NCBI GenBank assembly: GCA_020698575.1
Contig: CM036239.1
Coordinates: forward strand, 44,481,763-44,545,762
Source: Bostrychus sinensis
Taxonomy: Eukaryota > Chordata > Actinopteri > Gobiiformes > Eleotridae
Direction: 5' to 3'
Length of the DNA: 64,000 nt
The position numbers and the translations under genes were made by a program. How positions within the stretch are numbered: position 1 is the first letter of the stretch; the number at the start of each line of letters is the position of its first letter. The notes under the pieces were generated by a model, which was not told the origin of the DNA, made no database searches, and saw only the letters and a list, made by a program, of their open reading frames with translations. Of the stretch, positions 48,300 through 61,800 are shown in pieces.

Positions 48300-48612
48300 G
48301 CTTTTTATTCATTTACCCCCAAAAAACTGTGTACAACTCTGTTCCTACCACTCTGTTCCTCTCCACTAATTCCTCACAGCTATTTTTCATGTTGAAGTAA
48401 TATGACATCATACAAAAAGTTTAAGGAAATAAACAGCTTTTTTTTCTCTGTTTCTGTTCAAAATAGCGCAACAAAGCTAAAAAAAAGTATTTATTGAATT
48501 TTTTTTTTTTTTTTGTCAGATATTGTTTTTAAAAATTGTAAACCATGCTGCTGGTCTAAAGGTGCCCAAGATTGGTTTAGAAAGATACAAAAAGCATAAT
48601 ATAGGCCCTTGA
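48300..48612 (+). mobile_element. family A MITE, right half
   Basis: GTGTACAACTCTGTTCCTAC, CTAATTCCTCACAGCTATTT, AAGTTTAAGGAAATAAACAG, GATTGGTTTAGAAAGATACA, GCATAATATAGGCCCTTGA. T-rich runs inside. Confidence 0.6.
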
Positions 48613-49059
48613 AGAAATGCATATTTTATGAGAAAACTGCCTTTTTTTTTTTACTTTGCAGACTTTATATAAACACCAAACAAGTTCAGTGCTTTCCTTA
48701 CTAAGAGAAACACTGAGTAAGCATAAGCTTTTGATGCCTGTGATGAAATAGCCACTAACTATCTTTCACTAATATGTATAATGCTCTATAGGCTGCTGGT
48801 GTTATGGTCTCCCGCCCTATTTAATGTTTTTTTAGAAGATCACATTAGGACAAGTACGACCATGAGGCACGGAAACCAGTCATTTTTATGGCTACGCTGA
48901 CATACCCAACTTCTGCTAGCACTAACATCCTGCTGCTTTGGAAAACTATTATCTGCAAAACAAACAAGTCCGCTAATAAGTCTCTTTAATAGCACACACT
49001 GGTTAGAATAAGCGGCTAAGAACAAACTGTATAAAGCAGTCTTTTGCTACCGGGCCAGA

Positions 49060-49570
49060 ATTTTAATGATAGGGAGTCTTAATGTGGTATTAAGCTATTA
49101 TGAGGGAATTATTAGGCATATTTTTTTATTTTTGGGGATATGGTAAATATGTGCTATAGCTGATAGCCTGAGAGCAAAGTTTCCAGCTTAGTCACGTTCA
49201 TTAATTTGGAACAGAAATTGAGGTAATAAAAACATAAGCTTGCGATTACTAAGAGAGAACAAACAATAACAGTGAATTATGGCCCGGGCCTAAATGGAAG
49301 CGGCGTTAAAAGCAAACAAAGTATGCACTTAGTGTTTGTCTTTGTCTCAGTGGGGGATCTCATTCATTATAGACTCGAGTCGTCCTTGGCGGTCTGTGGT
49401 TGTTGCCTTAAAAGTATTACCAGTATATATACGCTGCCAAAAAGATTTTGGCTACACCTACTGCGGCAACGAAAGCAGTATCTCCCATTCATTAAGTGTA
49501 CTCTAGATTCCCATTTTTTATACATCTTTGTGTCAATCCTACCCCCAACAACTTAGCTTAGATGGATTTT
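49060..49570. other. candidate conserved non-coding region
   Basis: Non-repetitive: AGCTTAGTCACGTTCATTAA, GAATTATGGCCCGGGCCTAA, TCATTCATTATAGACTCGAG. A 94-codon ORF (49272-49556) has no features. It lies about 1.3 kb past the lrig3 poly(A) site. The role is inference. Confidence 0.28.
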
Positions 49571-49604
49571 AGATTTGATTGTATTAATGGCCACCTATTC
49601 AACT

Positions 49605-50129
49605 AAAATGACTTTTTTGAGCTTTTGACCATGTTATAGTGTTGTTTCCTCCTCAGAAACATACATGGAGTTGTATTTTGAGTTTTGTATTTCATTCATG
49701 CATATTTGAGAAATCCTTCATGCTGAGGTCCCCTTCTCAAAATGCTCACGGGTCTACATAGAACACATAGAACCAGTAAGTGCTTTGTGCATTTTTAAAA
49801 CCCATACATCGTCACCAGACTCATTCTGATAATTTCAGCTCTTAAATTGCCATTATTACAAAGCAGTCAGCGCATTTTTCTATGTATCTGTTAGTGTCAT
49901 GTTGCTAACAGCAGTGCTAAATAGTCATTTTATGCTCTGTCCATTGCCCACCGTTGCCAGCAGGGGGCAGCAGACACCTAATCCAAGCGTTCTCTGCAAA
50001 GTCAAAGTAACAGCTCCCCAAAAGAACATACATATACATTATTTAAGTTATACAACCTGAAATACTGATCCAAAGGTGTCCAGAGTGATTTCAAAAAAGC
50101 CTGAAAAAAGCATTATATTACCCCTTTAA
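49605..50129 (+). mobile_element. family A, variant B MITE
   Basis: GAGCTTTTGACCATGTTATA, CATTCATGCATATTTGAGAA, CTCATTCTGATAATTTCAGC, CAGCAGGGGGCAGCAGACAC, GCATTATATTACCCCTTTAA. Right TTAA at 50126-50129; the left TIR is lost. Type copy for variant B. Confidence 0.65.
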
Positions 50130-50779
50130 ACGTGTAAAACTGGCACTGTGGTATAGGTCACTTGGTAGGTCATGCGGCACATATAAAAAGCATCAGGCTC
50201 ACCTCAACGATGTGGATTTGAGTTCAAACCCAGAAAATTTACTGAATGTTTTTCCTGCTCTCTCCCCCATGATTTTCATATCACTACTCCTGTCCTAAAA
50301 TATATCTTTAAAAAAGTAAAACTGGACCAAGATTAAAGCTTATCTTATACATACTTATTATGCCATCTCACTATTAGGAATGTATATCTCTAAAGCCAAA
50401 GCTAAAACAGCCACTTAATGTATTTTTTGTATACCCCTCCTCAACTTTGTCCTAAGTTTTTGTGTAATGGTTCCTTGTGTGGCTATTGCTGTTTTTAGCA
50501 CAGGTGCTAAAACTATCCATATTTTGTTTTCAGTTCCTCATAATATAGTCCCTAAATTCCAGTCAGTTGTAGTTTGTAGCATTTAAATTCTGTGCCCTAA
50601 ATGCTTCTGTAAACAGGGCATGCTGCTAAATATTGATCAACTTGCTTGTTGTGTTTTCTATCCTAACTACAGACATAATCAGTCTGCTAAAACTATGTGT
50701 ACATAGATTTTTACCCCCACTGCTGTACATATTCTACAGTCTAATTTAACTGAAGACATAAGACTCACGTATGAATGTA

Positions 50780-51172
50780 GCAACACACAGTTAAGGTGTT
50801 TTATTGTAATTGTGCAAAACATTGCTTCATTCAAAGCCAAAGGCTGTAATAACTAAAAAAAAAAAAAAGACAGGGCTGCATATTCTTATACAGAAATGGT
50901 AAGCAAAAATAATGCAATCTGTTTATATACACTTTACAAATGACAATAAACTTTATAATATAAAATGCATATATTCAACTCTATTGTTGTACTGAGCTGC
51001 GTCACTAGAAAACAGCTGTAATTTGTCCCATTTCTTCAGGAACATCCCATTGTCCATTACATTCACTCGTTGCACAAAAGTTTCTATTGCAAAATGTCCT
51101 TTCAGTGAGGTAGACATTTTTGGTTGTCTTCTTCATGGCAAACAAAAGCCGACAGGAGCAGAGTCACGTCAG
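50780..51172 (-). terminator. lrig3: lrig3 3' UTR and poly(A) signal
   Basis: Non-coding sequence after the stop. A canonical AATAAA on the minus strand lies at 50805-50800 (TTTATT on the plus strand), which would place cleavage near 50780. The 3' UTR is then about 390 bp. No repeat interrupts it. Other TTTATT matches farther left would give longer isoforms; use of this site is an inference. Confidence 0.6.
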
Positions 51173-51420
51173 CTAAGTGCTGGCTCTGCTTTGTGGGATG
51201 GGGTCAGTCCTGTTGCTGTCATATGGCTGTTCATATACACTTTGTTCTGAGTCTCTGGAGCAAATCCTTGAGCTGTCCTCCTCCTGCTCTGTGTCCGTGT
51301 CCGAGTCCGGGGCAGTGTATGGGTTTTCGCGTAGTGTCATCCCATTATGGGACACTGAAGGTGGGATGAATCCTGGATAAAGGTCCTGCTGAGGCCTCCA
51401 GGGAGCTTTCCCAAATGTGC
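51173..51420 (-). CDS. lrig3: lrig3 last coding exon
   Basis: 248 bp including the stop codon (51175-51173). It encodes TFGKAPWRPQQDLYPGF, an acidic patch PDSDTDTEQEED and the end YDSNRTDPIPQSRAST. TFGKxxxRP and the acidic patch are shared with LRIG3; the last ~25 residues are not obviously conserved with the mammalian end I recall. Acceptor CCTTCAG. The upstream intron (51421-52253) contains a family D repeat. Confidence 0.92.
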
Positions 51421-52814
51421 CTGAAGGAAAAAAAGAGAAAATTGTCAAAAACAGTGTAAGATAAAAATAGTAAAAAAATCACTGTGTAAAACTGAAATTG
51501 GTAATCACATACACAATGAAATGGTTACACTGGGTGGGGTCCACCGTACGTGCAATTGCATGCCAACAATTTAGAATAAATTTGTCTATTCATATTATAT
51601 ACATATTACATATATATATTTGTCCATGTGAGAAAATGAAAAAATATTTTGTCTTTTACTGCTTATTCTGATAAAATAAACTTGAACAAGGGGTAAAGCT
51701 CTACCATGTAGTCACCTTAAAGGCCCATTTCCCTAGTAATGTGAGAATGTGAAAAAAGTTAGTTTTAAAAAAGCTCTCCTCCTCTCCCTCTTTATTCATG
51801 TTTTACTTTGAATAAATAGCAAAACATGTATACATATTACAACTTATTTTCTGTTGCTTTATGGTGTAAACAGCAGGAGCCAGAGCTGAAACTGGTATCT
51901 TCCAGATGGACTAACCGCTGCCAGTAATCCAGTGTATAAACAAGTTTAAACTAAACCAATGAAAGTGTCCCTGATCTGAATGGGACCATCCTGATTTGTT
52001 TTAAATGTGTGATTGGTTAACAAATTCAGTCCCTGCTCTAGCTCCACATCTTTAAGAAACACTTTATAATAATGTCTACATGAGGTTTCAGAGTCTAATT
52101 TTTTAGAGATGACTTCTATTATGCTGTAAAACTGACTGAATAAGTGGTTTTATTCAAATACAAGGGAAAAAATGGGTACTGCATATTTAATGTCAGTCAA
52201 GGCAGCACAAGTACAAGTAAATAGAAAGGGCTGAAAGTTAACCTGATACCTACCCATAAAGGTTTTATACGGAGAGAGACATTCGTGCCCGTAATCATTT
52301 CCGTCTCCTTCGTCCACAGATAGGTGACGCTCACCATGCTGCTGTATTGGGCCATTATGGAGACTGGCACTGGGCATCTGCATCAAAACTGAAGAGGAGC
52401 AAAGGTCAAAAGGCTCAGAGTGTAGGTAATCTTGGTAGCTGGGCAGACCACCAGTGTAGTCCATGCAAGAGGGCTTCTGATCGATTGAACAGCCTGAAAT
52501 GAAAATGCTAAGTTAGATAACAGTCTATAAATACATATACTGGACAAATCCTACTGGGGGCATTTCCCTTTCATAATATAAAAACAAAACAAAACAATAG
52601 GTACAAACCTGTGAAGACATCTGAGGGGTCATTGGGGTACAAGTTGTCCCGTCTCAGGAGTGACCCAATTTGGCCTTGGTAGTGGCAGAGAAGGGGGTCA
52701 ATGGCTGCCTCCAAATCTGTCTCACTTCCTGTATCAAGCTGACAGAGTCCTGCGCGCATGATAAAGAAAATTATTTAAGTATCCTGCATTCTAAGTTTGG
52801 CCAATAAAGGACAA

Positions 52815-52859
<45 letters not shown>

Positions 52860-55800
52860 CGTGTAGTTTTACCGTTCATGTCTTTGGGTTGGAGGTAGAA
52901 ACCGCTGTATTGATGGCTGCTGCCACTCTCCGATGGGATGTACCCATCCTGCCGGTCAGCGAGGGTGCCCTGGGACGAGAGGTAGCTGGGGATGTCTGCA
53001 GGCAGGTTGGTCTCATCTATAACAGAAACATATCAAACAATCATTAGTTTTTTATTGACAAATATAATAATTACTCTCTAGATTATATACTGTTTTTCCC
53101 AGTGCATAATATATTTTGGTATGTTATTTCAATTGGTAATGGATTAACCTTTTTGGTAACACTAGCTCATACTATTAAGCATTATTTAGGGATTAGTAAA
53201 CGGTTAATTGATTATTTTCAAAGGATTACTTCAGCATTAATAAACATCATTGAGTTATAAACATTGTTATTAACTTTTAATTCTTGAGTAGTATGCTCAG
53301 GTAAATTAATGCAAAATTATAAACATCAGCGTTAATTCATTATCTATAAATGGTCTATTCATTTAATTATTCTTAATTACATATTTATTAAAGCTTTATT
53401 ACTGGTTAATAGTGGTGAGCTATCCTAAAGTGTTACCCTTTTTTGGCCAGTAACTTGTTAATTGGGTTACACTTTAAAATTGCTCACCACTATTAAGCAG
53501 TAATATAGCATTAATAAATGTGTAATTAACAACGCATTAGAATAACTCCACTTAGTAAGCATCAATTGAGTATTAGTTAAGAATTAGTAACAAGGTATTT
53601 GCTTAGGTACAAAGCAACACAGAAATAAACTATATTATTAATGTTTAATTCTTTGGTAATAAGCTCATGTAAATCAGTGCAAAATTATACATTTTATTTG
53701 TGGTACTGTAGGATCTTTGAACTGTTTATTTATTAAATTATTATTAATTACATATTTATTAATGCTTTATTACTGCTTAATAATTGTGAGTTATAATTTT
53801 TTTATGTGTATGTGAGCAATTCAATTTTAGCAAGCACTCACATGTGGCCAAAGACATATTTTTAAATACTGAAACCTTTAGGATCCTACCTGTATTAGTT
53901 ACACTGCAGTTCTCGTTCCTTCTTCGGGTGTGGTAGATGATAACCACCCAAACCAGCGAGGTGCCCACCACACAGCAAACCACTGCTATGATCACAATTC
54001 CCACAGTGGCCCAGGCATCATCATCGGCTCCCCCCACTCCCATGATGCCCACGCCAACTCCGCCTTGAACTCCCGGGTCACAGTTCGGATTTGGTAGCAC
54101 AGCCAACCGAACGTTCCCCCTCTCGGTGCCCAGTGCGTTGGACATCTCGCAGGTGTATTTCCCAGCATCGGCCTCGGCAGCGTCCACAATGATGAGAAGT
54201 TGGTTGGCGGCTGCGAAAAAGTGTCGCTCGGTCACCACCAGGGGGCTGTCATCTTTGGTCCAGTTGAGTTTTGGGGGAGGGCTGCCACCAGCGATGCACT
54301 GCAGGACGGCGGTTTCGCCTTTAGCAACGGTACGGTCCATAAGTGGCCGCAGGAAAGATGGGGTTTCTGCCACAAAGATAAGGAAGTTATTAGTAAAAAA
54401 CAAAAAAATAGAAAAAAAACCCAGGAGCACAGACTTGGCAGGCATAAGAAAAAAAATTTACCATATAAGAATTAATAACAGTCTAGTATAAAAAGCAACA
54501 GCGACTTACCTAGCACAGTTAGCGTAGCATTGGCTGAGATGGCTCCTGCTGTATTCTGAGCAGTGCAGCTGTAAACTCCAATGTCCTCAGTTTTGACGTC
54601 CACGATGAAGAAAACGTCGTCCTCGGGCATCACGTGCATGCGGCGTTCACGAGCGGCTGGGAAATCGGTGCCTCCGTCCTTTTGCCACGCGATTTGAGGC
54701 GAAGGGTGACCCACGGCAGCGCACTCTAGTCGGGCTGTAGCTCCAGCACGGATACTCAGGTCCATGGGCATTTTAGTGAAGGATGGGAGCACTATGAAGA
54801 TAAAAAAAAACAACATTTAGATTATGTTTTATCAAAAAAGCTGCACAACATCCCAAACTGTGCATACATCTTGATTGTATGCTATGACCTTGCAACATTT
54901 ATTATATAGATATAAAAACAGGCTGTGATATCTTGTAGTTCGGTGAGTCTCTAACTTTCACATCACAACAGACTAAGATGAGCAGTACTAAACATGGACT
55001 AAACCAGGACTGAAATTGGACTAAACAAGGACTTCACCTGGACTAACTAGGGACTAAACAATGACTAAAACAGGACTTAACCTGGACTTACCCTAAACTA
55101 AACAATGACAAATCTAACTAGGTCTAAACCAGGAATAAAACTGAACTAAACAAGGGCTAAAGCTGGACTTAACCTGGACTAAACAAGGATTAACCTAACC
55201 AGGTCTAAACCAGGACTAAAATTGGACTAAACAAGGACTAAAACTGGACTTAACCTGGACCTACACTGGACTAAACAAGGACTAACATGACCTGGTGTAA
55301 ACCAGGACAAAAATTGGACTAAACAAGGACTAAAACTGGATTAAAACTCGACTTAACCTGGAATTACCCTGAACTAAACAAGGACTAAAACTTACCTAAC
55401 TAGGTAGGTAAGTCAGGACTAAACCAAGACTTATCTAGGGCTACACCAGGTCTAAACCAGCACATAGCCAGGACTAAACAAGGACATATTTAGGACTAAA
55501 CCATTAACAGTGGTCTACACTTTAACACAAATTAAATCTTGTCTAAAATAGGAATAAAAACTGTCTCTCAGAACTGCAAAAGACTTCTGAGTACGACCAA
55601 AAGAAGCCTGCGCACCACCAGAGGTAACCGAACCACACTTTGAGAACCACTGCTGCCATACAAATAACATAAAATCCAAACTCCTACAAAATAAATACTT
55701 TCTCAACATTACTAGCCCACTACATGCAGTAATAAGCCAAAGTAAATTGTGAAAAAATCAGCCGTTCACTTACTGTTGACAGTGAGCCTGGCCTTGGTGG

Positions 55801-58800
55801 AGTATGACGACCCGAAGTGGTTGGAGATGACACACTGGTATTTCCCTTCACTGGAGAAGTCCACACTGCGCAGCTGTAGCGTGGTGGTGTACTCTGTCAC
55901 CTCCGTGTCTCCCGCGGCCCCTCCCTGGACCCTGAGGTGGGCCTGGTTGTGGATCTCAACGTCGTTCAGGACCTCGTTGTCCTTCTTCCAGGCGAACGTC
56001 ATGGGGGAGTCGCTGGAGCTGGCCGCCGAGCAGACGAAAGTCACGTTGCCACCTTTAAGAGCCGACTGGGTCTCCGGTTGCACTGTGATCTGAGGCTTCG
56101 GGAAGTCGTCTGCAGGGAGGCAAGAGGTGAATTCAGTACTTTTTGCTTAAGGTAAAAACTCCATAGTCCACATGAATTTTACAAGCTTAAGTGACAATTT
56201 CTTTACAATTTGCACGTTTTACACTTAGTATAGCATTTAAACTATTGTATTGTATTGTATTGAACTATTGTGTTTTTTTTTTGGTACAAAATGACTGGTT
56301 ATTGTAAATATGGTCAGCCCTGGCAAGTTAATTTATTATTGCGGTGCTCCACTACTTGACTAGCATAATAAAAGACACATGACTTTTCTTGTGTAAACTT
56401 TAGCTTATAGATACAGTCGACATTGCATCATAGTGAGGGGGTGTGGTCTGGCGTGGGGGAAAACAAATAATAATAATAAAAATAAATTCTTTTCAGAGTT
56501 TTGTGGCTTAGCTGTGCCTTATAGGTAGCTAGTGCTAACACCACTAAAATGAGCCGCGTTAACAGCGCGCATTGGCAGCCTGTTACGGTCGAGCCATGAT
56601 TCAATTTACATAAGCAAATTTTAGCTAACAATATAGGATATATTAAAACTCATTATTTTTTTTATACTAGAGCCAGTTACCCTATGATGCAAGTTAACAT
56701 TGATTAGATTAGCACATTATAGGCAGCTAACGTCAGCCAGAGATGGTACCACTTTGTGTCACATTTGTACCATCTTTATTAGGTAAAATTTTAAACTTAA
56801 ATCCAGCATTTGTTCATGTATTTGTTGAACAGAAGACAACAGAGCAATTCTTTGGCATTATCATGAATGGTTTGTTCGGAAGTGACGTTTTATGGGAATT
56901 CCCAGAGTTGCTGACTGTATCTATACAGTATACTGGTAACTGCTAAGTGCATGTCGTTAATTGTTAGCAAGCTGTCAAAATCATATTGTTAAATCATGTT
57001 TTTCAGTCCTAAACCAAGACATTACATGATGATAATTCTTCAATAAAAAAAGTTGTTTCTTTTTGACTGACTGGGAAAGGTACATACCAAGAACTAGTGA
57101 ATTTCCATAACATTTGCACTATGACACTCATTGAGATGGTAGGAAAATACTGAACAATCTGGGTCAGTTTTGCAAAATGGAAAAAGCTGTTACGAATAAA
57201 TAGCAATTTTTGAAAGGCAATATGCTATAAGGCCTATGCATGTGTGTGTATGTGTGTGTGAGAGTATTTTGAAGTGTTACACAGAATGAATGCATCACTC
57301 ACCGCACACAAAGTCCTCCTGGCTGACAGAGAACACGCTCCTGCCCTTCAGCATTTGCGGGTGGGCACAGCTGGCGTTGACGCAGGACAGGAAACTCTGC
57401 TCTGCCACCCACACCGGGAACCACTTGAGCTGGCAGTCGCACAACAGGCTGGAGGTGTTGAGACGCCTGGCAAAGCAGCAGCATACAGAAAGACATCAGT
57501 TACTCCGTCGTACAACACTGTGGTTTACTGGAAAACTCCAAAATTGATAGTATATGTTTGTCGCTTTATAGAGAACGGCATATGGAGAGGACTAGAGCGA
57601 CATCAGGGTTCTCAGGCTTTTATAAAAAGACTTTTGGAATAGCGTATACCGTATATATCTATTCTGTCTGCCACACTTTGTGCCATTTCCAAGCCTGAAT
57701 AAATCAAGAGGGTCCCATCAGGAAGGGCACTGTAAAAACTATCTAAAATTACTCAAATGATACACTGTGAGACCCCCGAGAGAAAGGCAACAGTGGACAG
57801 TGAACTTTTTATTCAGTCAGCTATGAATATTCTATGTTTCCCTATGTGGAAATGTTATAGATCTTATAAATTAAATTTATGAAAAGTATTTTGTTTTGGC
57901 TTTGATTCTGTCTTCCAAAACTAAATTACTCAACCCTTAAACCTAATAGGATACAGTTTGTCATGGCTCAAAGGCTAAAGGTTTATTAAGACTTGCTAAT
58001 CCAAGTTTAGAAAAGCTCAGTTTAAAAACCATTGTTCAATTCATGGTTTATGTGGCTTTCTATTAATATGTAAAAAAAAAAAAAAGTTCAGTTATGAAAG
58101 TCTTTTAACTCATTATTGCCTACACTTGATGTATTTATTTGTCAAAAGGTATAGTTATAGGTATAAGATAGGAAACACTGAACAATGGGCTCTTTTTCAT
58201 ACATTGCTGACCATTGCTTCAGGGTAGTACCAGAAAACATTATTTAAAGTAATTCTATTCAAAAAGAACAAACTAATACTTGGCTATATGCTTGCATAAA
58301 TTGCTCAGGTAAACTGGACGATTCCCTATACATTCAAATTTTTTAAAATCTTATTTCTATATGAATTCTATGGCCATTTTCCAGGACATATGGAAACCAT
58401 GAACTTCAGACAATAAGTATTAACTTCACACGTTGCTGGCCACTGCCTTTTTTCCCAGCAGACCATAATGACTTTCACCTGGAGCTCTGTCTCACATCAG
58501 CGCTAACCCAAACTGTCCTCCAAAAAAACTAAATACTCACAGCTCCTGCAAGTTCTTCATTTGAGAGAAGGCGTTTGCTTGGATTGACATGATCGCGTTG
58601 TTACTCAGATCCCTGTAGCGAAGAAAAAGAGAAAAGAAATTAGGACATTGTTTTTTGAATTTTGGAAATATTAGCCATATATGGTCAAGTGGAAGGCCAA
58701 AAATCTTCAATAGAGTGAAGAAAAGGGCAAAGGCTCCAGAACAATAAAACTCTGGGCTGTAGTGTGTTGTTTTAAACATGAGGGGCCCAATGCGAGCTGG

Positions 58801-61800
58801 GAAAAAAACACGCGTAATTAGAATCAAATGTTGTACACACTGGTGATCAATATAGTCTCACGGGAGGGATAATAATGGCAGGCTTTTGTCTTTTTCACTT
58901 CAAAGCAAAGCAATGAGAGAAGACGGCTCCTAACAAACAAGCTCTGTGTGACTCAGCCTGCTAAGTTTACGGCTCGAATTTTGGCAACAATCGGTGAAAC
59001 ATAAGGCTGTACTCACAGGTGCTGCAGAGCGTCCAGTCCAGAGAAAGACTTCTTGGTGACCGAACGGATTTGGTTTCCCTGCAAAAATCTGGGAAAACAA
59101 CGTACACAATGTGATCAGTTTTCACGTTAACGTATATGCTTCAAGAGATACATAAGTCAGTGGTTCGACTACGGCAGGGCAGGGGGGTCCAAATTTTTTC
59201 CCATTGAGGGCCACGTACTGAAAAATATATGCGGAAGAGGGGCCACTCAAAAGAGGTGACAGATTTCACCTCAGCTTAATAGCAAGTCCCATTTGGCTGC
59301 TCTCTTTGCTTCAGAGGTGTCCACACTGACCAATGGTACTTTGGTATAGGTTTATCCAGTACTGGGACTGGCACATAGTATGGCATATTTTTTTTTTTTT
59401 TTTTCTTGGCACCACCAACCACTAATTTCTTTTTTTTCTGCATTATTACCAGGTCCATCTCACACACAAAAAATTGTTTTGGAGCTATGTATTACAAAAC
59501 CAAAGTAATTTTTACCTAAGTTATTTTACGAGGATCTTTAGAACACCGTATGTATTTCAAAATTTTCAAATAATATACTATATTCCATGTATTCACGGCC
59601 CACTTTTGGTGCCGAACCACAAGTTGGAAACCATCAACATACTGTAGGTCATACTGCACTTACAGTTTCTTGAGCTTGTCCAGGGCAGAGAATGGGCCGT
59701 TCATGTCCTCGATGGTCCAGGAGATTTCATTATTTTGGAGGTCCCTTTAAAGAGGAAACAAAGAAAGACCGCATTGTAAAAAAAAAACACACACACGCCC
59801 AGAAAACAACCGTGCTTGCGATGTTAATAAAACTTAATACAGCTTTGCGTTGAGACGTTTAAAATTATAACCAAAGCGGCCCAGTGCTCGACAGGAAGTC
59901 CTTCCCAGCTTTTGCGGCAGTGCCTTTTTTGTCAAATATAGCAGAAAAAAAAGTTTTACAAGGCGACGCTGCAGCATTAACATGTGTGCAACATTTTAGG
60001 CTTCATCTAAAGGGATAAATACACTCTGCGTGCGATTCAGATATGTCAAAGGACGTCTGCCACAGATTCTCTTGCACCATTAAAAACATAATGAATTGGC
60101 AATCCTTTACAAGCATGCAGTGAGCCGTTACTTAAAGGGGCGGCGATATTATGCAAAATCAACTTTTCTGAGCTTTCTACCATGTTAGTGTTTTTCCCTC
60201 ATCAAAAACATACAACAAGTTGTGTTTTGTTTCATTCATGCATGTTTGAGTAATCCTGTATCCAGCCTGCCAGTTTTTCTCTGGTTCTGTTCAAAAGTGT
60301 GCAATAGAACTGCACTTTGCTGGTCTCTTCACCCGTTTCTGTAAAGCCCCAGTAATTTAGTTACAAGATTGGTTTAAAGAGATACAAAAAGCATAATATA
60401 ACCCCTTTAGAAAGAGAAAATCCTCAACAGTATCTTGTAAAAAGAACAATGAAAAATGAACCTAATCTTGAAATCTAACCTTAAAAAAGGATTATAATAG
60501 ATTAAGTACAGCCAACACATGATGGCAAACATTGGCCAGTCACATGCTTTTCATGCCAGGGATGTCTGATACCATTTAAATAAGGGATGGTCTTTGACTA
60601 CTGGTCTACACTGTAAATGAATCATAAGCGTAAAAAAAAATGAAGAAACATACATAAAGAAAGTGGAAGCTATTTGAACACAGAGCTAGAAGTCTGAGGT
60701 AAACGCTTAAGATCAGTTCCATGTAATGTATTACTATTTTGTAAAGTTGCTTAAGTTTTGCTTTTTTTTTTTTTTTTTTAAATAAAAATAAACTCAGGCA
60801 GGTTGATATAGGGAAACAGAGTGCAGGAGAGTGCAGACTCTTGCTGTCTTTTGAACACCAAGAGGAACTAAAAGCTTTTTATTTCATAAACTTTTTGTAT
60901 AATGCGATTTTACTACAAAATGAAAAAGTAGCTCAGTGGAAACAGAGCTGTACACCGTTTTTTGGATAAAGGAATGAGAGTAGACTGGATGTAGAGGGGC
61001 CAGTGCTTCTTGGAGTTGGTGGGGCTCTGTGAGAGGCAGAGATTCGTCCAACCAAGCATTTTAAAGGGGCTCAGAACTGCTGTGAATCAAGCAAAACACA
61101 ACTCCAGGTATGTTTTTTGATGAGGAAACATTACAAATTTGGTAGAAAGGTCAAAAAAACCTACTTAGTATAATATGGCCTCTTTAGGCTGCCCAAAATG
61201 TCTTAAAATTACTACACATTGCCCTACCTGAAACATTTTCTCAATATGAATAACACAAAATGGCACACTTTGCACCTCCCTTCTCAGTCCAGACAAAATA
61301 TCAGCCCATGTGTCATAAAAAACACCCTTTTAGTCTGAGACCAAAACCTGGAGATTAATGTCGACAACCTCAAACTGCTGCATGGGAAACAAAATATGAG
61401 ACATTTTATTGGCTACCCACGGGGGGGAAGGGGGGTATACTAAACAACCAAACACGCAGTCGCTGAGCACAAACATTGCCAAAGCCAAGAATTCCACACA
61501 GAAATCGTATCCTTTGATCCCTCAGCTGCTCTAATGCCTTCAAATAGTCATTTCCCTCCACTGCATGTCTGGTTATGGCTGATTGGGACCGAGGAAGCCA
61601 GTCTGTAGTTTATGTGTTGGTGTGTGTGGGGGGGGGGGGGGGTATATTAGCATTTCAAGCCCTGAAGCTATATCCACCTAGTTGCACACCTGCCCTACGA
61701 TGACCTCAGCTCCACATTGCACATTTGGTTTAAGTTAGCGTCCCGAGCTTTCTGGAGCCTGTTTGCTGGCTGTGGTAATGGGAGGGAGGGAGGGAGGGAG

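Noticed and set aside
54126..54491. Plus-strand ORFs of 121 and 91 codons over the third Ig exon
   Set aside because: Shadows of lrig3, which explains the conservation on the minus strand.
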